From: Rubrivivax sp.
GTDB lineage: Bacteria; Pseudomonadota; Gammaproteobacteria; Burkholderiales; Burkholderiaceae_C
DNA: 10,045 bases
NCBI GenBank assembly: GCA_027484885.1
Contig: JAIXSD010000482.1
Location: 1 to 10,045 of the forward strand
Reading direction: 5' to 3'
This document shows, piece after piece, positions 1-6,901 of the stretch (position 1 is the stretch's first letter; each line of letters starts with the position of its first letter). The translations under genes were made by a program, and so were the position numbers. Below the pieces are notes generated by a model, which had not been told where the DNA came from, did no database searches, and saw nothing but the letters and a program-made list of their open reading frames with translations.

Positions 1-10
1 CCCCGACGGC

Positions 11-25
11 GGGCGAAAATCGCCC
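11..25 (-). terminator. Short hairpin downstream of the small left-edge gene
   Basis: A perfect 6-bp inverted repeat (GGGCGA at 11-16, TCGCCC at 20-25) with a 3-nt loop starts 17 nt past the stop codon of the minus-strand gene ending at 42. It could end transcription of the fadD-side gene block. No T-run follows the stem on the minus strand, so it is not a textbook intrinsic terminator and may only protect the 3' end. The next gene to the left is outside the window. Confidence 0.35.
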
Positions 26-41
26 ACTTGCTGCGTGGCCG

Positions 42-512
42 CTACAGGCCCATGGCCCGGCGGACCTTGAAAGCCACCGCATCGCCCTGGGCCTGGCGCA
101 CTTCCTCCACAAAGCGAAGGGCCAGCTGCTGCAGGGCCGGGAGGTCGCCACAGCGCTCTACATCCAGCACCCAGCGGTAACCCTTGATCAGGCCCAGGTG
201 CTCACGCGCGGCACCGGTGAGGTAGGCATACAGGGCCTGGTAGTCCAGGGTGGGCAGCGCCGTGGCTTGCGGGGCGGCGGGCGCCGCTGCTGCTGGCGAG
301 CCCGCGCGGCTTGATGGCGCAATCAGACCCTGATCGATCAGAAAGCCAATGTCCGCCGCCGTGATGCCCTGCACCAGGCCCAGCCACTGCTGGGCACTCT
401 TGCTGTCATCGATGACCAGCAGGAGGTTGCGCAGGCTGCGCGACAGCGGCAGCGCCCGGTTCTTGATCTCGGCGCGGCCTTGCTCGGTTTTTGTGTAGGC
501 CTGTTCCAGCAT
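42..512 (-). CDS. Conserved hypothetical two-part protein, 156 aa
   Basis: I do not recognise a named function. From the ATG at 512 the protein has 156 residues. Residues 1-66 form a charged, helical N-terminal segment (KTEQGRAEI, then RSLRNLLLVIDDS, ending DIGFLIDQGLIA). This resembles a small domain common in Burkholderiales proteins (KT..G..EI, then LL.LIDG, then L...GLI) that may be winged-helix-like; that is my inference. Residues 67-88 are a low-complexity Ala/Pro/Ser linker. Residues 89-156 are a second, probably helical, domain. There is no signal peptide or membrane span, so it is probably cytoplasmic. A GTG one codon upstream (515) is an equally possible start: the purine-rich site GAGGAAGG (523-530) is 7 nt from GTG and 10 nt from ATG. 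It is the last visible gene of the minus-strand block, 78 nt after fadD, with a strong hairpin between them. Coding reality is well supported by composition and the ribosome binding site; function is unknown. Confidence 0.8.
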   Translation of the reverse strand: MLEQAYTKTEQGRAEIKNRALPLSRSLRNLLLVIDDSKSAQQWLGLVQGITAADIGFLIDQGLIAPSSRAGSPAAAAPAAPQATALPTLDYQALYAYLTGAAREHLGLIKGYRWVLDVERCGDLPALQQLALRFVEEVRQAQGDAVAFKVRRAMGL

Positions 513-531
513 CACGGTTTTTCCTTCCTCA

Positions 532-561
532 GGGGCCCGACTCTAGTGGAGAGTGGGCCCC
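532..561 (-). terminator. Strong intercistronic hairpin between fadD and the small gene
   Basis: GGGGCCC (532-538) pairs with GGGCCCC (555-561), and after one bulged base ACTCT (540-544) pairs with AGAGT (550-554), leaving a 5-nt loop. That is 12 bp of nearly perfect stem, 29 nt past the fadD stop. It has no T-tract. On the minus strand its 3' edge lies one base before the GAGGAAGG ribosome binding site of the next gene. It is either a weak or Rho-aided terminator of fadD, or an mRNA structure that stabilises the fadD 3' end or tunes translation of the downstream gene. Confidence 0.5.
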
Positions 562-590
562 GAGAGGCAGAAACCCCGCCCGCGACGCGC

Positions 591-2273
591 TCAGCTTTTG
601 TCGCGCAGTTCACGCCGCAGGATCTTGCCGACCGGCGTCTTGGGCAGTTCATTGCGGAACTCGATGACCTTGGGCCGCTTGTAGCCGGTCAGGTGTGCCT
701 CGCAGTAGGCGCGCACATCGGCTTCGCTGACTTCCTTAGAAGCACCGGGCTTGCGCACGATGGCCACCTTGACCGCCTCGCCCGCTTTCGCATCGGCGAT
801 GCCGACGGCCGCGCATTCCAGCACGCCGTCCATCATGGTGATCACGTCTTCCACCTCGTTGGGGTAGACGTTGAAGCCGCTGACCAGAATCATGTCCTTC
901 TTGCGGTCGACGACGCGGAAGTAACCTTTTTCATCCACGGTGCCGATGTCGCCGGTGCGGAAGAAGCCGTCGGCCGTCATGACCTGGGCGGTTTCGTCCG
1001 GGCGCTGCCAGTAGCCGGCCATGACTTGCGGGCCGCGGATGGCGATTTCGCCGGTGGCGCCGGGCGCAGCCGGGTTGCCGGCGTCATCGAGCAGGCGCAG
1101 CTCGGTGCTGGGTAGGGGCAGGCCGATGGAGCCGGTGTACTGCGTGCTGTCGGTCGGGTTGCAGCTGGCCACGGGCGAGGTCTCGCTCAGGCCATAGCCC
1201 TCGCAGATGGAGCAGCCGGTTTTCTCCAGCCAGAGCTTGGCCGTGGCCTGCTGCACCGCCATGCCGCCGCCGACCGAGATGACCAGATGGCTCCAGTCCA
1301 CCGTGTTGAAGTCCTTGTGGTTGGCCATGGCCATGAACAAGGTGTTGACGGCCGGGAAGCAGTGGAAGCGATGCTTGGCCAGCTCCTTGAACATGGCGGG
1401 CAGGTCACGCGGATTGGGGATCAGCACATTGCAGCCGCCCATGTGCATGGCCAGCATCATGTTGGTGGTGAAACCGAAGATGTGATACAGCGGCAGGGCG
1501 GCGATGCCCACCACCTGCTCACCGGCCGGCACTTTCTTCAGCGCCGGCATGTACCACGCCTCGGCCTGCATCACATTGGCGACCAGATTGCGGTGCAAGA
1601 GCACGGCGCCCTTGGACACGCCGGTGGTGCCGCCGGTGTACTGCAACACGGCGATGTCGTTGGGGCCGACCTTGGGCGCCTTGTAGGCCAGGCTGCGGCC
1701 GCGCGCCAGCGCCTCGCCGAACTCGACCGCGCCGGGCAGCTCAAAGGCCGGCACCATCTTCTTCACGCGGCGCACCACATAGTTGACGATCAGGCTCTTG
1801 GGGAAGCCCAGCATTTCGCCCATGGAGGCCAGGATCACATGCTGGGTCGGCACCTGCTTGATCACCTGCTGCAAGGTGGCGGCGAAGTTCTCGAGGATGA
1901 CGATGGCCTTGGCACCCGCATCCTTGAGTTGATGTTCCAACTCGCGCGGGGTGTAGAGCGGGTTGACGTTCACCACCACATAGCCAGCGCGCAGGATGGC
2001 GGCCACGGCCACCGGGTACTGCAGCACATTGGGCATCATCACGGCGACCCGGTCGCCTTTTTCCAGGCCGAGGCTCTGCAGATAAGCGGCCAGGGCGCGC
2101 GAGGCCTCGTCCACCTGGGCGAACTTCAGGGTGCGGCCCATCATGGTGTAGGCCGCCTGCTGCGGGTACTTCTTGAAGGCCGAGTCCATCAGGTCCACCA
2201 GGGACGGATATCGCTCGGCATGGATCTCGGCAGGAACTCCCTCGGGGTAGCTCTTGAGCCAGGTCTTGTCCAT
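591..2273 (-). CDS. fadD: Long-chain fatty acid-CoA ligase FadD
   Basis: This enzyme activates long-chain fatty acids to acyl-CoA with ATP and CoA, the entry step of beta-oxidation, at the inner face of the cytoplasmic membrane. The protein is 560 aa (E. coli FadD is 561) and begins MDKTWLKSYPEGVPAEI, colinear with the E. coli N-terminus. Adenylate-forming motifs are complete: P-loop YTGGTTGVSKG at 212-222, GYGLSETSP at 359-367, RTGD at 439-442, the FadD signature DRKKDMILVSGFNVYP at 456-471, and the catalytic lysine in PKTPVGKIL (K550). The frame stays open to 2330, but the ATG at 2273 is chosen because of the family N-terminus and a GGAGA site (2282-2286) 8 nt upstream; an ATG at 2288 is the alternative. 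It lies 115 nt downstream of pntB on the same strand, so it may share that transcript or have its own promoter. The leader contains competing inverted repeats, described separately. Identity is clear; whether its substrate range matches E. coli FadD is inferred. Confidence 0.96.
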   Translation of the reverse strand: MDKTWLKSYPEGVPAEIHAERYPSLVDLMDSAFKKYPQQAAYTMMGRTLKFAQVDEASRALAAYLQSLGLEKGDRVAVMMPNVLQYPVAVAAILRAGYVVVNVNPLYTPRELEHQLKDAGAKAIVILENFAATLQQVIKQVPTQHVILASMGEMLGFPKSLIVNYVVRRVKKMVPAFELPGAVEFGEALARGRSLAYKAPKVGPNDIAVLQYTGGTTGVSKGAVLLHRNLVANVMQAEAWYMPALKKVPAGEQVVGIAALPLYHIFGFTTNMMLAMHMGGCNVLIPNPRDLPAMFKELAKHRFHCFPAVNTLFMAMANHKDFNTVDWSHLVISVGGGMAVQQATAKLWLEKTGCSICEGYGLSETSPVASCNPTDSTQYTGSIGLPLPSTELRLLDDAGNPAAPGATGEIAIRGPQVMAGYWQRPDETAQVMTADGFFRTGDIGTVDEKGYFRVVDRKKDMILVSGFNVYPNEVEDVITMMDGVLECAAVGIADAKAGEAVKVAIVRKPGASKEVSEADVRAYCEAHLTGYKRPKVIEFRNELPKTPVGKILRRELRDKS

Positions 2274-2280
2274 CTTCTTT

Positions 2281-2336
2281 GTCTCCATTCGATGCCCCGG
2301 ATTCTGACCGATGGAGACCCCTGGTCTCATCAGGGG
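2281..2336 (-). promoter_or_regulatory. Possible switching leader in front of fadD
   Basis: Three overlapping inverted repeats lie in the pntB-fadD gap. CCCCTG (2318-2323) matches CAGGGG (2331-2336). GAGACC (2314-2319) matches GGTCTC (2323-2328). ATGGAGAC (2311-2318) is a perfect 8-bp match to GTCTCCAT (2281-2288), which on the minus strand holds the fadD GGAGA ribosome binding site. The second pairing excludes both the first and the third, while the first and third share only one base. That is the order expected of a translational switch, but the stems are only 6-8 bp, no known riboswitch class is recognised and no T-tract is present, so this is a hypothesis. Confidence 0.35.
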
Positions 2337-2388
2337 ATTCGATACGAAACTCTAGAGCGGCATGGACGAGCCGCCCGCGGCCTTTTTC

Positions 2389-3813
2389 TCACTCGATCGC
2401 CTTGACCATGTCCTCCACCACCTTCTTGGCGTCACCGAACACCATCATGGTCTTGTCCATGTAAAACAGCTCGTTGTCCAGGCCGGCGTAGCCGGCGGCC
2501 ATCGAGCGTTTGTTGACGATGATGGTCTTGGCCTTGTAGGCCTCGAGGATGGGCATGCCGTAGATGGGGCTGCCCTTGGTCAGGGCGGCCGGGTTCACCA
2601 CATCGTTGGCGCCCAGCACGATGGCGACATCGACCTGGCCGAACTCGCCGTTGATGTCTTCCATCTCGAAGACTTGGTCGTAAGGCACTTCGGCCTCGGC
2701 CAGCAGCACATTCATATGGCCTGGCATGCGGCCCGCCACCGGGTGGATGGCGTACTTGACCGTGATGCCTTTGTGCGTGAGCTTCTCGGCCAGCTCCTTG
2801 ACCGCATGCTGGGCGCGCGCCACGGCCAGGCCGTAGCCGGGCACGATCACCACCGTCTCGGCATTGCCGAGGATGAAGGCGGCATCATCGGCGCTGCCGC
2901 TCTTGACCGTGCGCTGCACGGCCGCCCCGGCCGCTGCGCTGGAGGTATCACCACCAAAACCGCCCAGGATCACATTGAAGAAGCTGCGGTTCATGGCCTT
3001 GCACATGATGTAGCTCAGGATGGCCCCCGAGCTGCCCACCAGCGAGCCGGCAATGATCAGCATGCTGTTGTTCAGACTGAAGCCGATGCCGGCCGCGGCC
3101 CAGCCCGAATAGCTGTTCAGCATGGACACCACCACCGGCATGTCGGCGCCGCCGATCGGGATGATCAAGAGCACGCCCAGCGCAAAGCCCAGGGCCAGGA
3201 TCAGGCCGAAGTCCAGCCAGCTCTGCGAATGCCAGAAACCGAAGCAGAAGAACAGCGCCGCCAGGCCCAGGGCCAGATTGAGCTTGTGCTGGCCCGGGAA
3301 GGAGACTGGCGTGCCCTGGAACAGGCGGAACTTGTACTTGCCCGAGAGCTTGCCGAAGGCAATGACCGAGCCGCTGAAGGTGACCGCGCCGATGAAGGCG
3401 CCCAGCGCCAGCTCGATGCGGTTGCCGCCCGGAATCGGCTCGCCCTTGGCCGTGATGGCAAAGGCCCAGGGCTCCAGCACCGCAGTGGCGGCGATGAAGA
3501 CCGCGGCCAGGCCGATCATGCTGTGCATGAAGGCGACCAGCTCGGGCATCTTGGTCATCTCGACCTTTTGCGCCATGTAAGCGCCAATGCCGCCGCCGAT
3601 CACCAGGCCGGCCAGCACATAGGCCAGTCCGAGGCTCTGGCCATCGGCCAGCTTGAGGATCAGGGCCACCGTGGTCAGGGCGGCAATGGCCATGCCGACC
3701 ATGCCAAACACGTTGCCGCGGATCGAGGTGGTGGGGTGCGATAGCCCTTTGAGCGCCTGGATGAAGCAGACGCTGGCGATCAGATAAAGCAGTGTGACGA
3801 GATTCAGGCTCAT
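2389..3813 (-). CDS. pntB: NAD(P) transhydrogenase subunit beta PntB
   Basis: PntB is the beta subunit of the proton-translocating nicotinamide nucleotide transhydrogenase, which uses the proton-motive force to reduce NADP+ with NADH. The protein has 474 aa, close to the 462 of E. coli. Residues 1-280 are a run of hydrophobic membrane helices including AFMHSMIG (H97, equivalent to the conserved channel histidine) and GGADMPVV (D224). Residues about 290-474 are the soluble NADP(H)-binding domain III, with VPGYGLAVARAQHA at 324-337, GANDVVNPAA at 401-410 and NKRSMAAGYAG at 434-444. The ATG overlaps the pntAb stop by 4 nt (ATGA), and a GGAGG site (3821-3825) sits 7 nt upstream, so translation is probably coupled. 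The gene is full length with no frameshift. It ends 115 nt before fadD without a convincing terminator on its own strand. Confidence 0.97.
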   Translation of the reverse strand: MSLNLVTLLYLIASVCFIQALKGLSHPTTSIRGNVFGMVGMAIAALTTVALILKLADGQSLGLAYVLAGLVIGGGIGAYMAQKVEMTKMPELVAFMHSMIGLAAVFIAATAVLEPWAFAITAKGEPIPGGNRIELALGAFIGAVTFSGSVIAFGKLSGKYKFRLFQGTPVSFPGQHKLNLALGLAALFFCFGFWHSQSWLDFGLILALGFALGVLLIIPIGGADMPVVVSMLNSYSGWAAAGIGFSLNNSMLIIAGSLVGSSGAILSYIMCKAMNRSFFNVILGGFGGDTSSAAAGAAVQRTVKSGSADDAAFILGNAETVVIVPGYGLAVARAQHAVKELAEKLTHKGITVKYAIHPVAGRMPGHMNVLLAEAEVPYDQVFEMEDINGEFGQVDVAIVLGANDVVNPAALTKGSPIYGMPILEAYKAKTIIVNKRSMAAGYAGLDNELFYMDKTMMVFGDAKKVVEDMVKAIE

Positions 3814-4151
3814 GAGCGCGCCTCCGCCTTGTTGTTCTTGTCCGCCGCGTTCGGCGCCTTGGGTGCCTTCTTCTTGAACATCTCCAGCATCCGGCGCGTG
3901 ACCAGGAAGCCGCCGAAGACATTGACCGCCGCCAGGGCCACGGCCAGGGTGCCCATGAGCTTGCCGGCGTCCGTCTCAGTCAAGGCCGCGGCCAGCATGG
4001 CGCCGACGATGACGATGGCCGAGATGGCATTGGTGACGGCCATCAGCGGCGTGTGCAGGGCCGGCGTGACCGTCCAGACCACGTGGTAACCCACATAGAT
4101 GGCCAGCACGAAGATGATGAGGTTGGTGAGGGTGGGGCTGACGAGTTCCAT
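3810..4151 (-). CDS. pntAb: NAD(P) transhydrogenase subunit alpha part 2 (PntAb)
   Basis: This is the membrane part of the alpha subunit, which in E. coli is fused to the C-terminus of PntA and here is a separate 113-aa protein. It carries three hydrophobic segments at about 9-29, 35-57 and 68-87, followed by a basic, Lys/Ala-rich tail (MFKKKAPKAPNAADKNNK) on the presumed cytoplasmic side. It should assemble with PntAa and PntB to form the proton channel. The start at 4151 is 12 nt after the pntAa stop; the ribosome binding site is weak (a GAGA-like core about 7 nt upstream), suggesting dependence on upstream translation. The stop overlaps the pntB start by 4 nt. The split layout is known in many alpha- and betaproteobacteria and is not a mutation. 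Confidence 0.95.
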   Translation of the reverse strand: MELVSPTLTNLIIFVLAIYVGYHVVWTVTPALHTPLMAVTNAISAIVIVGAMLAAALTETDAGKLMGTLAVALAAVNVFGGFLVTRRMLEMFKKKAPKAPNAADKNNKAEARS

Positions 4152-4163
4152 GGCAATCTCGGG

Positions 4164-5294
4164 TTAGCTTCGCTTGACCTCACCGCCCTGGGTGACCAGG
4201 CAGGCGGCGACGATGTCGTCTTCGAGCGGCACGCTGAGCGTGCCGTCCTTGGCGAGGACGAGCTTGAGGAAGTCCAGCACATTGCGGGCGTACAAGGCCG
4301 AGGCATCGGCCGCCACCAGGGCCGGCAGATTGGTCTCGCCGACCAGGGTGATGCCATGCTTGACCACCGTGCGGCCGGCCTCGGTCAGCGGGCAGTTGCC
4401 GCCGATGCCGTCGGCGCCTCGGCCGGCGGCCAGGTCGACGATGACCGAGCCCGGCTTCATGCTGCGCACCATGTCCTCGCTGATCAGCTGCGGCGCGGCA
4501 CGGCCCGGGATCAGGGCGGTGCTGATCACCACATCGGCCTGCGCCACGCGCTTGGCCACCTCGGCGCGCTGGCGCTCCAGCCAGCTCGGCGGCATGGGCC
4601 GGGCATAACCGCCCACGCCCTCGGCAGCTTCACGCTCCTCTTGGGTTTCGTAAGGCACATCGATGAACTTGGCGCCGAGCGACTCGACCTGCTCCTTGAC
4701 GGCCGGCCGCACATCCGAGGCCTCGATCACCGCGCCCAGGCGCTTGGCCGTGGCAATCGCCTGCAGCCCGGCCACGCCGACGCCCAAGATGACGACGCGG
4801 GCCGCCTTGACCGTGCCGGCCGCCGTCATCAGCATGGGGAAGAAGCGCTGGTAGCGCTCGGCCGCCATCATCACCGCCTTGTAGCCGGCGATATTGGCCT
4901 GGCTGGACAGCACATCCATGCTTTGAGCGCGTGAGGTGCGCGGTGCGGCTTCCAGCGCAAAGCTGGTCAGGCCGGCCGCGGCCAGGGCCTGCAGGCCGGC
5001 CCGGTCGAAGGGGTCCAGCATGCCGACCAAGGTGGCGCCCGATTTCATCAGACCCAGCTCCGCGGTCTCGGGCCGGCGCACCTTGAGCACCAGGTCGGCG
5101 CCCAGGGCGGCGGCCTGCTCGACGATCTCCGCGCCAGCGGCGAGGTAGGCCTCATCGGTGATGCTGGCCGCCAGGCCGGCTTCGCGCTCGACCTGCACGC
5201 TGTGGCCTTGCGCCTTCAGCTTCTTGACCGTCTCCGGGGTGGCAGCCACCCGCGTTTCTCCGGCCGCGCGCTCGCGCGGAACACCTATCTGCAT
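4164..5294 (-). CDS. pntAa: NAD(P) transhydrogenase subunit alpha part 1 (PntAa)
   Basis: PntAa is the soluble NAD(H)-binding domain I of the transhydrogenase, related to alanine dehydrogenase. The 376-aa protein starts MQIGVPRERAAGETRVAATP, the typical opening of the family, and shows the Rossmann GxGxxG motif GVGVAG at 171-176 followed by EASDVRPAVKEQVESLGAKF at 191-210. Further family blocks are STALIPGRAAPQLI (258-271), VIVDLAAGRGADG (284-296) and the C-terminal YARNVLDFLKL (335-345). No membrane segment is present; the protein stops where the linker to the membrane domain begins in fused PntA. The start at 5294 has a strong GAGGAGGG site about 5 nt upstream. It is the first gene of the pntAa-pntAb-pntB operon, divergent from the Nudix gene across 115 nt. 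It should carry the operon promoter, although I see no clear -35/-10 pair. Confidence 0.97.
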   Translation of the reverse strand: MQIGVPRERAAGETRVAATPETVKKLKAQGHSVQVEREAGLAASITDEAYLAAGAEIVEQAAALGADLVLKVRRPETAELGLMKSGATLVGMLDPFDRAGLQALAAAGLTSFALEAAPRTSRAQSMDVLSSQANIAGYKAVMMAAERYQRFFPMLMTAAGTVKAARVVILGVGVAGLQAIATAKRLGAVIEASDVRPAVKEQVESLGAKFIDVPYETQEEREAAEGVGGYARPMPPSWLERQRAEVAKRVAQADVVISTALIPGRAAPQLISEDMVRSMKPGSVIVDLAAGRGADGIGGNCPLTEAGRTVVKHGITLVGETNLPALVAADASALYARNVLDFLKLVLAKDGTLSVPLEDDIVAACLVTQGGEVKRS

Positions 5295-5409
5295 GAGTCC
5301 CTCCTCGGGTCAAACAAACCATGTGACTGTTCAGCTTGCATCGAGCTTACACAATCGAGGTGACACTCCACCCCCGTAGACACCCCTGTAAGCGCGGAGC
5401 AAACGACAG
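5295..5409. promoter_or_regulatory. Divergent promoter region, pnt operon and nudJ-like gene
   Basis: This 115-nt gap must hold start signals for both the minus-strand pnt operon and the plus-strand Nudix gene, since nothing else lies between them. It is less GC-rich than its flanks around 5311-5355. I see the two ribosome binding sites (pnt side at about 5300-5307; GGAG at 5396-5399 on the plus strand), and an imperfect dyad AGCT-N7-AGCT (5333-5347). On the plus strand GTGACT (5323-5328) and TACACA (5348-5353) are possible but poorly spaced promoter elements. No hexamer pair is convincing on either strand. Confidence 0.5.
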
Positions 5410-5907
5410 ATGACAAATCACGAACGCTGGAAGCCTTCGGTCACGGTAGCAGCCGTGGTCGAGCGCGAGGGCCGCTACCTGCTGGTCGAGGAAGAAACGC
5501 CCGAGGGCCTGATGCTGAACAACCCGGCCGGCCATCTCGACCCGGGCGAAACACCGCTGCAGGCGGTGGTGCGCGAGGCGCTGGAAGAAACCGCTCGCGC
5601 GTTCACGCCCGAGGCCTTCCTGGGCTGCTATCTGGCCCGCTTCCAGCGGCCGGCGCGGCAGGAGGATGTCACCTACCTGCGCCTGGCCTTCAGCGGCACG
5701 GTGGGGGAGGTGATTGCGGGGCGTGCCCTGGACCAAGGCATCGTGCGCACGCTCTGGCTCAGCCTGGACGAGCTGCGCGCCGGCGCCGCACGCCATCGCA
5801 GCCCCTTGGTGCTGCGCTGTTGCGAGGACCATGCAGCAGGCCGACGCCTGCCGCTGGATGCGGTGTTCAGCGATGCATCGCTGCTGGTGCCTCAGCTCAA
5901 GTCTTGA
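5410..5907 (+). CDS. nudJ: Nudix hydrolase, NudJ-like phosphatase
   Basis: This cytoplasmic Nudix-fold pyrophosphohydrolase has 165 aa. The Nudix box begins at G41 (GHLDPGE), continues through R55-E56 and ends with the metal-binding glutamates E59-E60 (REALEETA). It aligns in detail with E. coli NudJ: VTVAAVV, then VEE, NNPAGHL and, near the C-terminus, HRSPLV (129-134), which has a counterpart in NudJ outside the Nudix box. E. coli NudJ hydrolyses the thiamine intermediate HMP-PP and other (d)NTP substrates; the activity here is inferred. The usual glycine of the EExG part of the box is alanine (A62), a mild change. The start at 5410 has GGAG 10 nt upstream. In E. coli nudJ sits directly before mnmA, and here mnmA follows about 1.1 kb later with a virK-like gene in between, which supports the assignment. 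The 3' end converges on that gene, 21 nt apart. Confidence 0.85.
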   Translation: MTNHERWKPSVTVAAVVEREGRYLLVEEETPEGLMLNNPAGHLDPGETPLQAVVREALEETARAFTPEAFLGCYLARFQRPARQEDVTYLRLAFSGTVGEVIAGRALDQGIVRTLWLSLDELRAGAARHRSPLVLRCCEDHAAGRRLPLDAVFSDASLLVPQLKS

Positions 5908-5919
5908 GGTCGTCGCCTC
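5890..5919. terminator. Small inverted repeats between convergent genes
   Basis: Only 21 nt separate the nudJ-like and virK-like stop codons. Overlapping small inverted repeats cover this junction: CTCAAG-T-CTTGAG (5896-5908), and GAGG (5906-5909) with CCTC (5916-5919), followed on the plus strand by a pyrimidine-rich TTCTAGTTCT. They could form a weak bidirectional terminator, but stems are 4-6 bp and no clean T-run is present. Confidence 0.3.
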
Positions 5920-5928
5920 TTCTAGTTC

Positions 5929-6846
5929 TCAGAGCTGCGTCAGCGTCTCGATGACCGGCAGCTCGCTGACCCACACCGCCAGTTGGAGCTGCAAGCCCAC
6001 GTACATGGCATCGAGCATGGCGAACTTGCGCTTGACCTCGGTGCGCTTGCGCGAAGGCACCTCCTCCAACACCGGCTGCGGCACCTCGTCGCAGCGCAGC
6101 TCGAAATTGCCGCAATCGCTGGGCCGCGCACCGATCTCTCCCCACAGGGCGTCGTAGTTGGAGCTGATCTTGCGGCGGCGCCAGGGGTTGAGCGCCACGC
6201 GCTCGCGGTTGCTGATCAGGATCAGGCGCTCGCAGCCGAGCGAAGCGCCGATCTGCCGCACCGCCTGCACCAGCACCACGCCGGGGCGGCAGCCATAAAA
6301 ATCCTTGGTGGCGCGGCGCACCAGCTCGCGCGAGCCCTCGCAGCGCCCGCCCTGCAGGCGGCCGATGGCCACGCAAGGCTTGCCCTGGCGGCGCATGAAG
6401 ACAAACGAGGCGCTGAACACCATCTCGCCATCCAGCATCAGGCGCAGGCACAGATCGCCCTCGCGGTGGCCTTCGTGAACGGCCGAGAGCTCGACCTGGA
6501 AGCTCGCACCCGATTTGCCCTGCAGCTGGCACAGCACCAGGTTCTCACGCGCGGCCCGCGCCAGCACCGGCTCCAGGCCCTGTTCGAGCATGAAGCCGTA
6601 GTGGTCCATCAGCAGCTCCACCCGGCGCGCACAACCGAGGCGGCGCGAGAAATAAGGGCGGTAGATCTTGCTCAGCAGCTTGGGGTGCTCGCGCACCGCC
6701 CCCATCAGCACCGGGTGGGCACTGACGAAGTTCAGCCAGCGTTGCGTTTGGGTTGGGTGCAACAAGGCGCCCAGGTAGATCTTGAAGCGATCTTTGGCGC
6801 TGATGCGTTCGCAGTGCGGGGTGATTCGGAAAGGATGCAGCTTCAT
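5929..6846 (-). CDS. VirK/YbjX family protein (DUF535)
   Basis: This 305-aa protein belongs to the VirK/YbjX (DUF535) family. Recognisable blocks are HPVLMGAVREHPKLLSKIYRPY (centred on residues 44-65), the central GKPCVAIGRLQGG (155-167), ATKDFYGCRPGVVLVQAV (179-196), LILISNRERVALNPWRRRK (208-226) and SSNYDALWGEIGA (228-240), with a basic Lys/Arg stretch near 265-275. It has no signal peptide and no membrane span. In Salmonella and Shigella family members are linked to virulence and envelope stress such as antimicrobial-peptide resistance, but the biochemical role is unknown, so none is assigned here. The start at 6846 is chosen because the protein then begins MKLHPFRI at the expected family length. 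The frame is open to 6951, but that extension is AT-rich, has no ribosome binding site and covers a promoter-like TACAAT. The ribosome binding site at 6846 is also weak. The gene lies antisense between the nudJ-like gene and mnmA. Confidence 0.88.
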   Translation of the reverse strand: MKLHPFRITPHCERISAKDRFKIYLGALLHPTQTQRWLNFVSAHPVLMGAVREHPKLLSKIYRPYFSRRLGCARRVELLMDHYGFMLEQGLEPVLARAARENLVLCQLQGKSGASFQVELSAVHEGHREGDLCLRLMLDGEMVFSASFVFMRRQGKPCVAIGRLQGGRCEGSRELVRRATKDFYGCRPGVVLVQAVRQIGASLGCERLILISNRERVALNPWRRRKISSNYDALWGEIGARPSDCGNFELRCDEVPQPVLEEVPSRKRTEVKRKFAMLDAMYVGLQLQLAVWVSELPVIETLTQL

Positions 6847-6901
6847 GGCCGGCGCTCGCGGGGCGCAGAACGCCGCCGATTCAAGGAAAAACAGGGAAAC
6901 C

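Noticed and set aside
2274..2330. 19-codon N-terminal extension of fadD
   Set aside because: FadD homologs begin at the MDKTWLKSYP position, which has a well-placed GGAGA site; the extension covers the leader repeats. The ATG at 2288 cannot be fully excluded.
2370..2387. GC inverted repeat followed by TTTTT on the plus strand, resembling an intrinsic terminator
   Set aside because: No plus-strand gene leads into it, and on the minus strand, where pntB ends, the T-run is on the wrong side.
2362..3744. Long plus-strand open frame (460 codons) opposite pntB
   Set aside because: It lies entirely antisense to pntB, is rich in His/Gly/Gln/Asp as expected from the reverse strand of a GC-rich gene, and shows no family motif.
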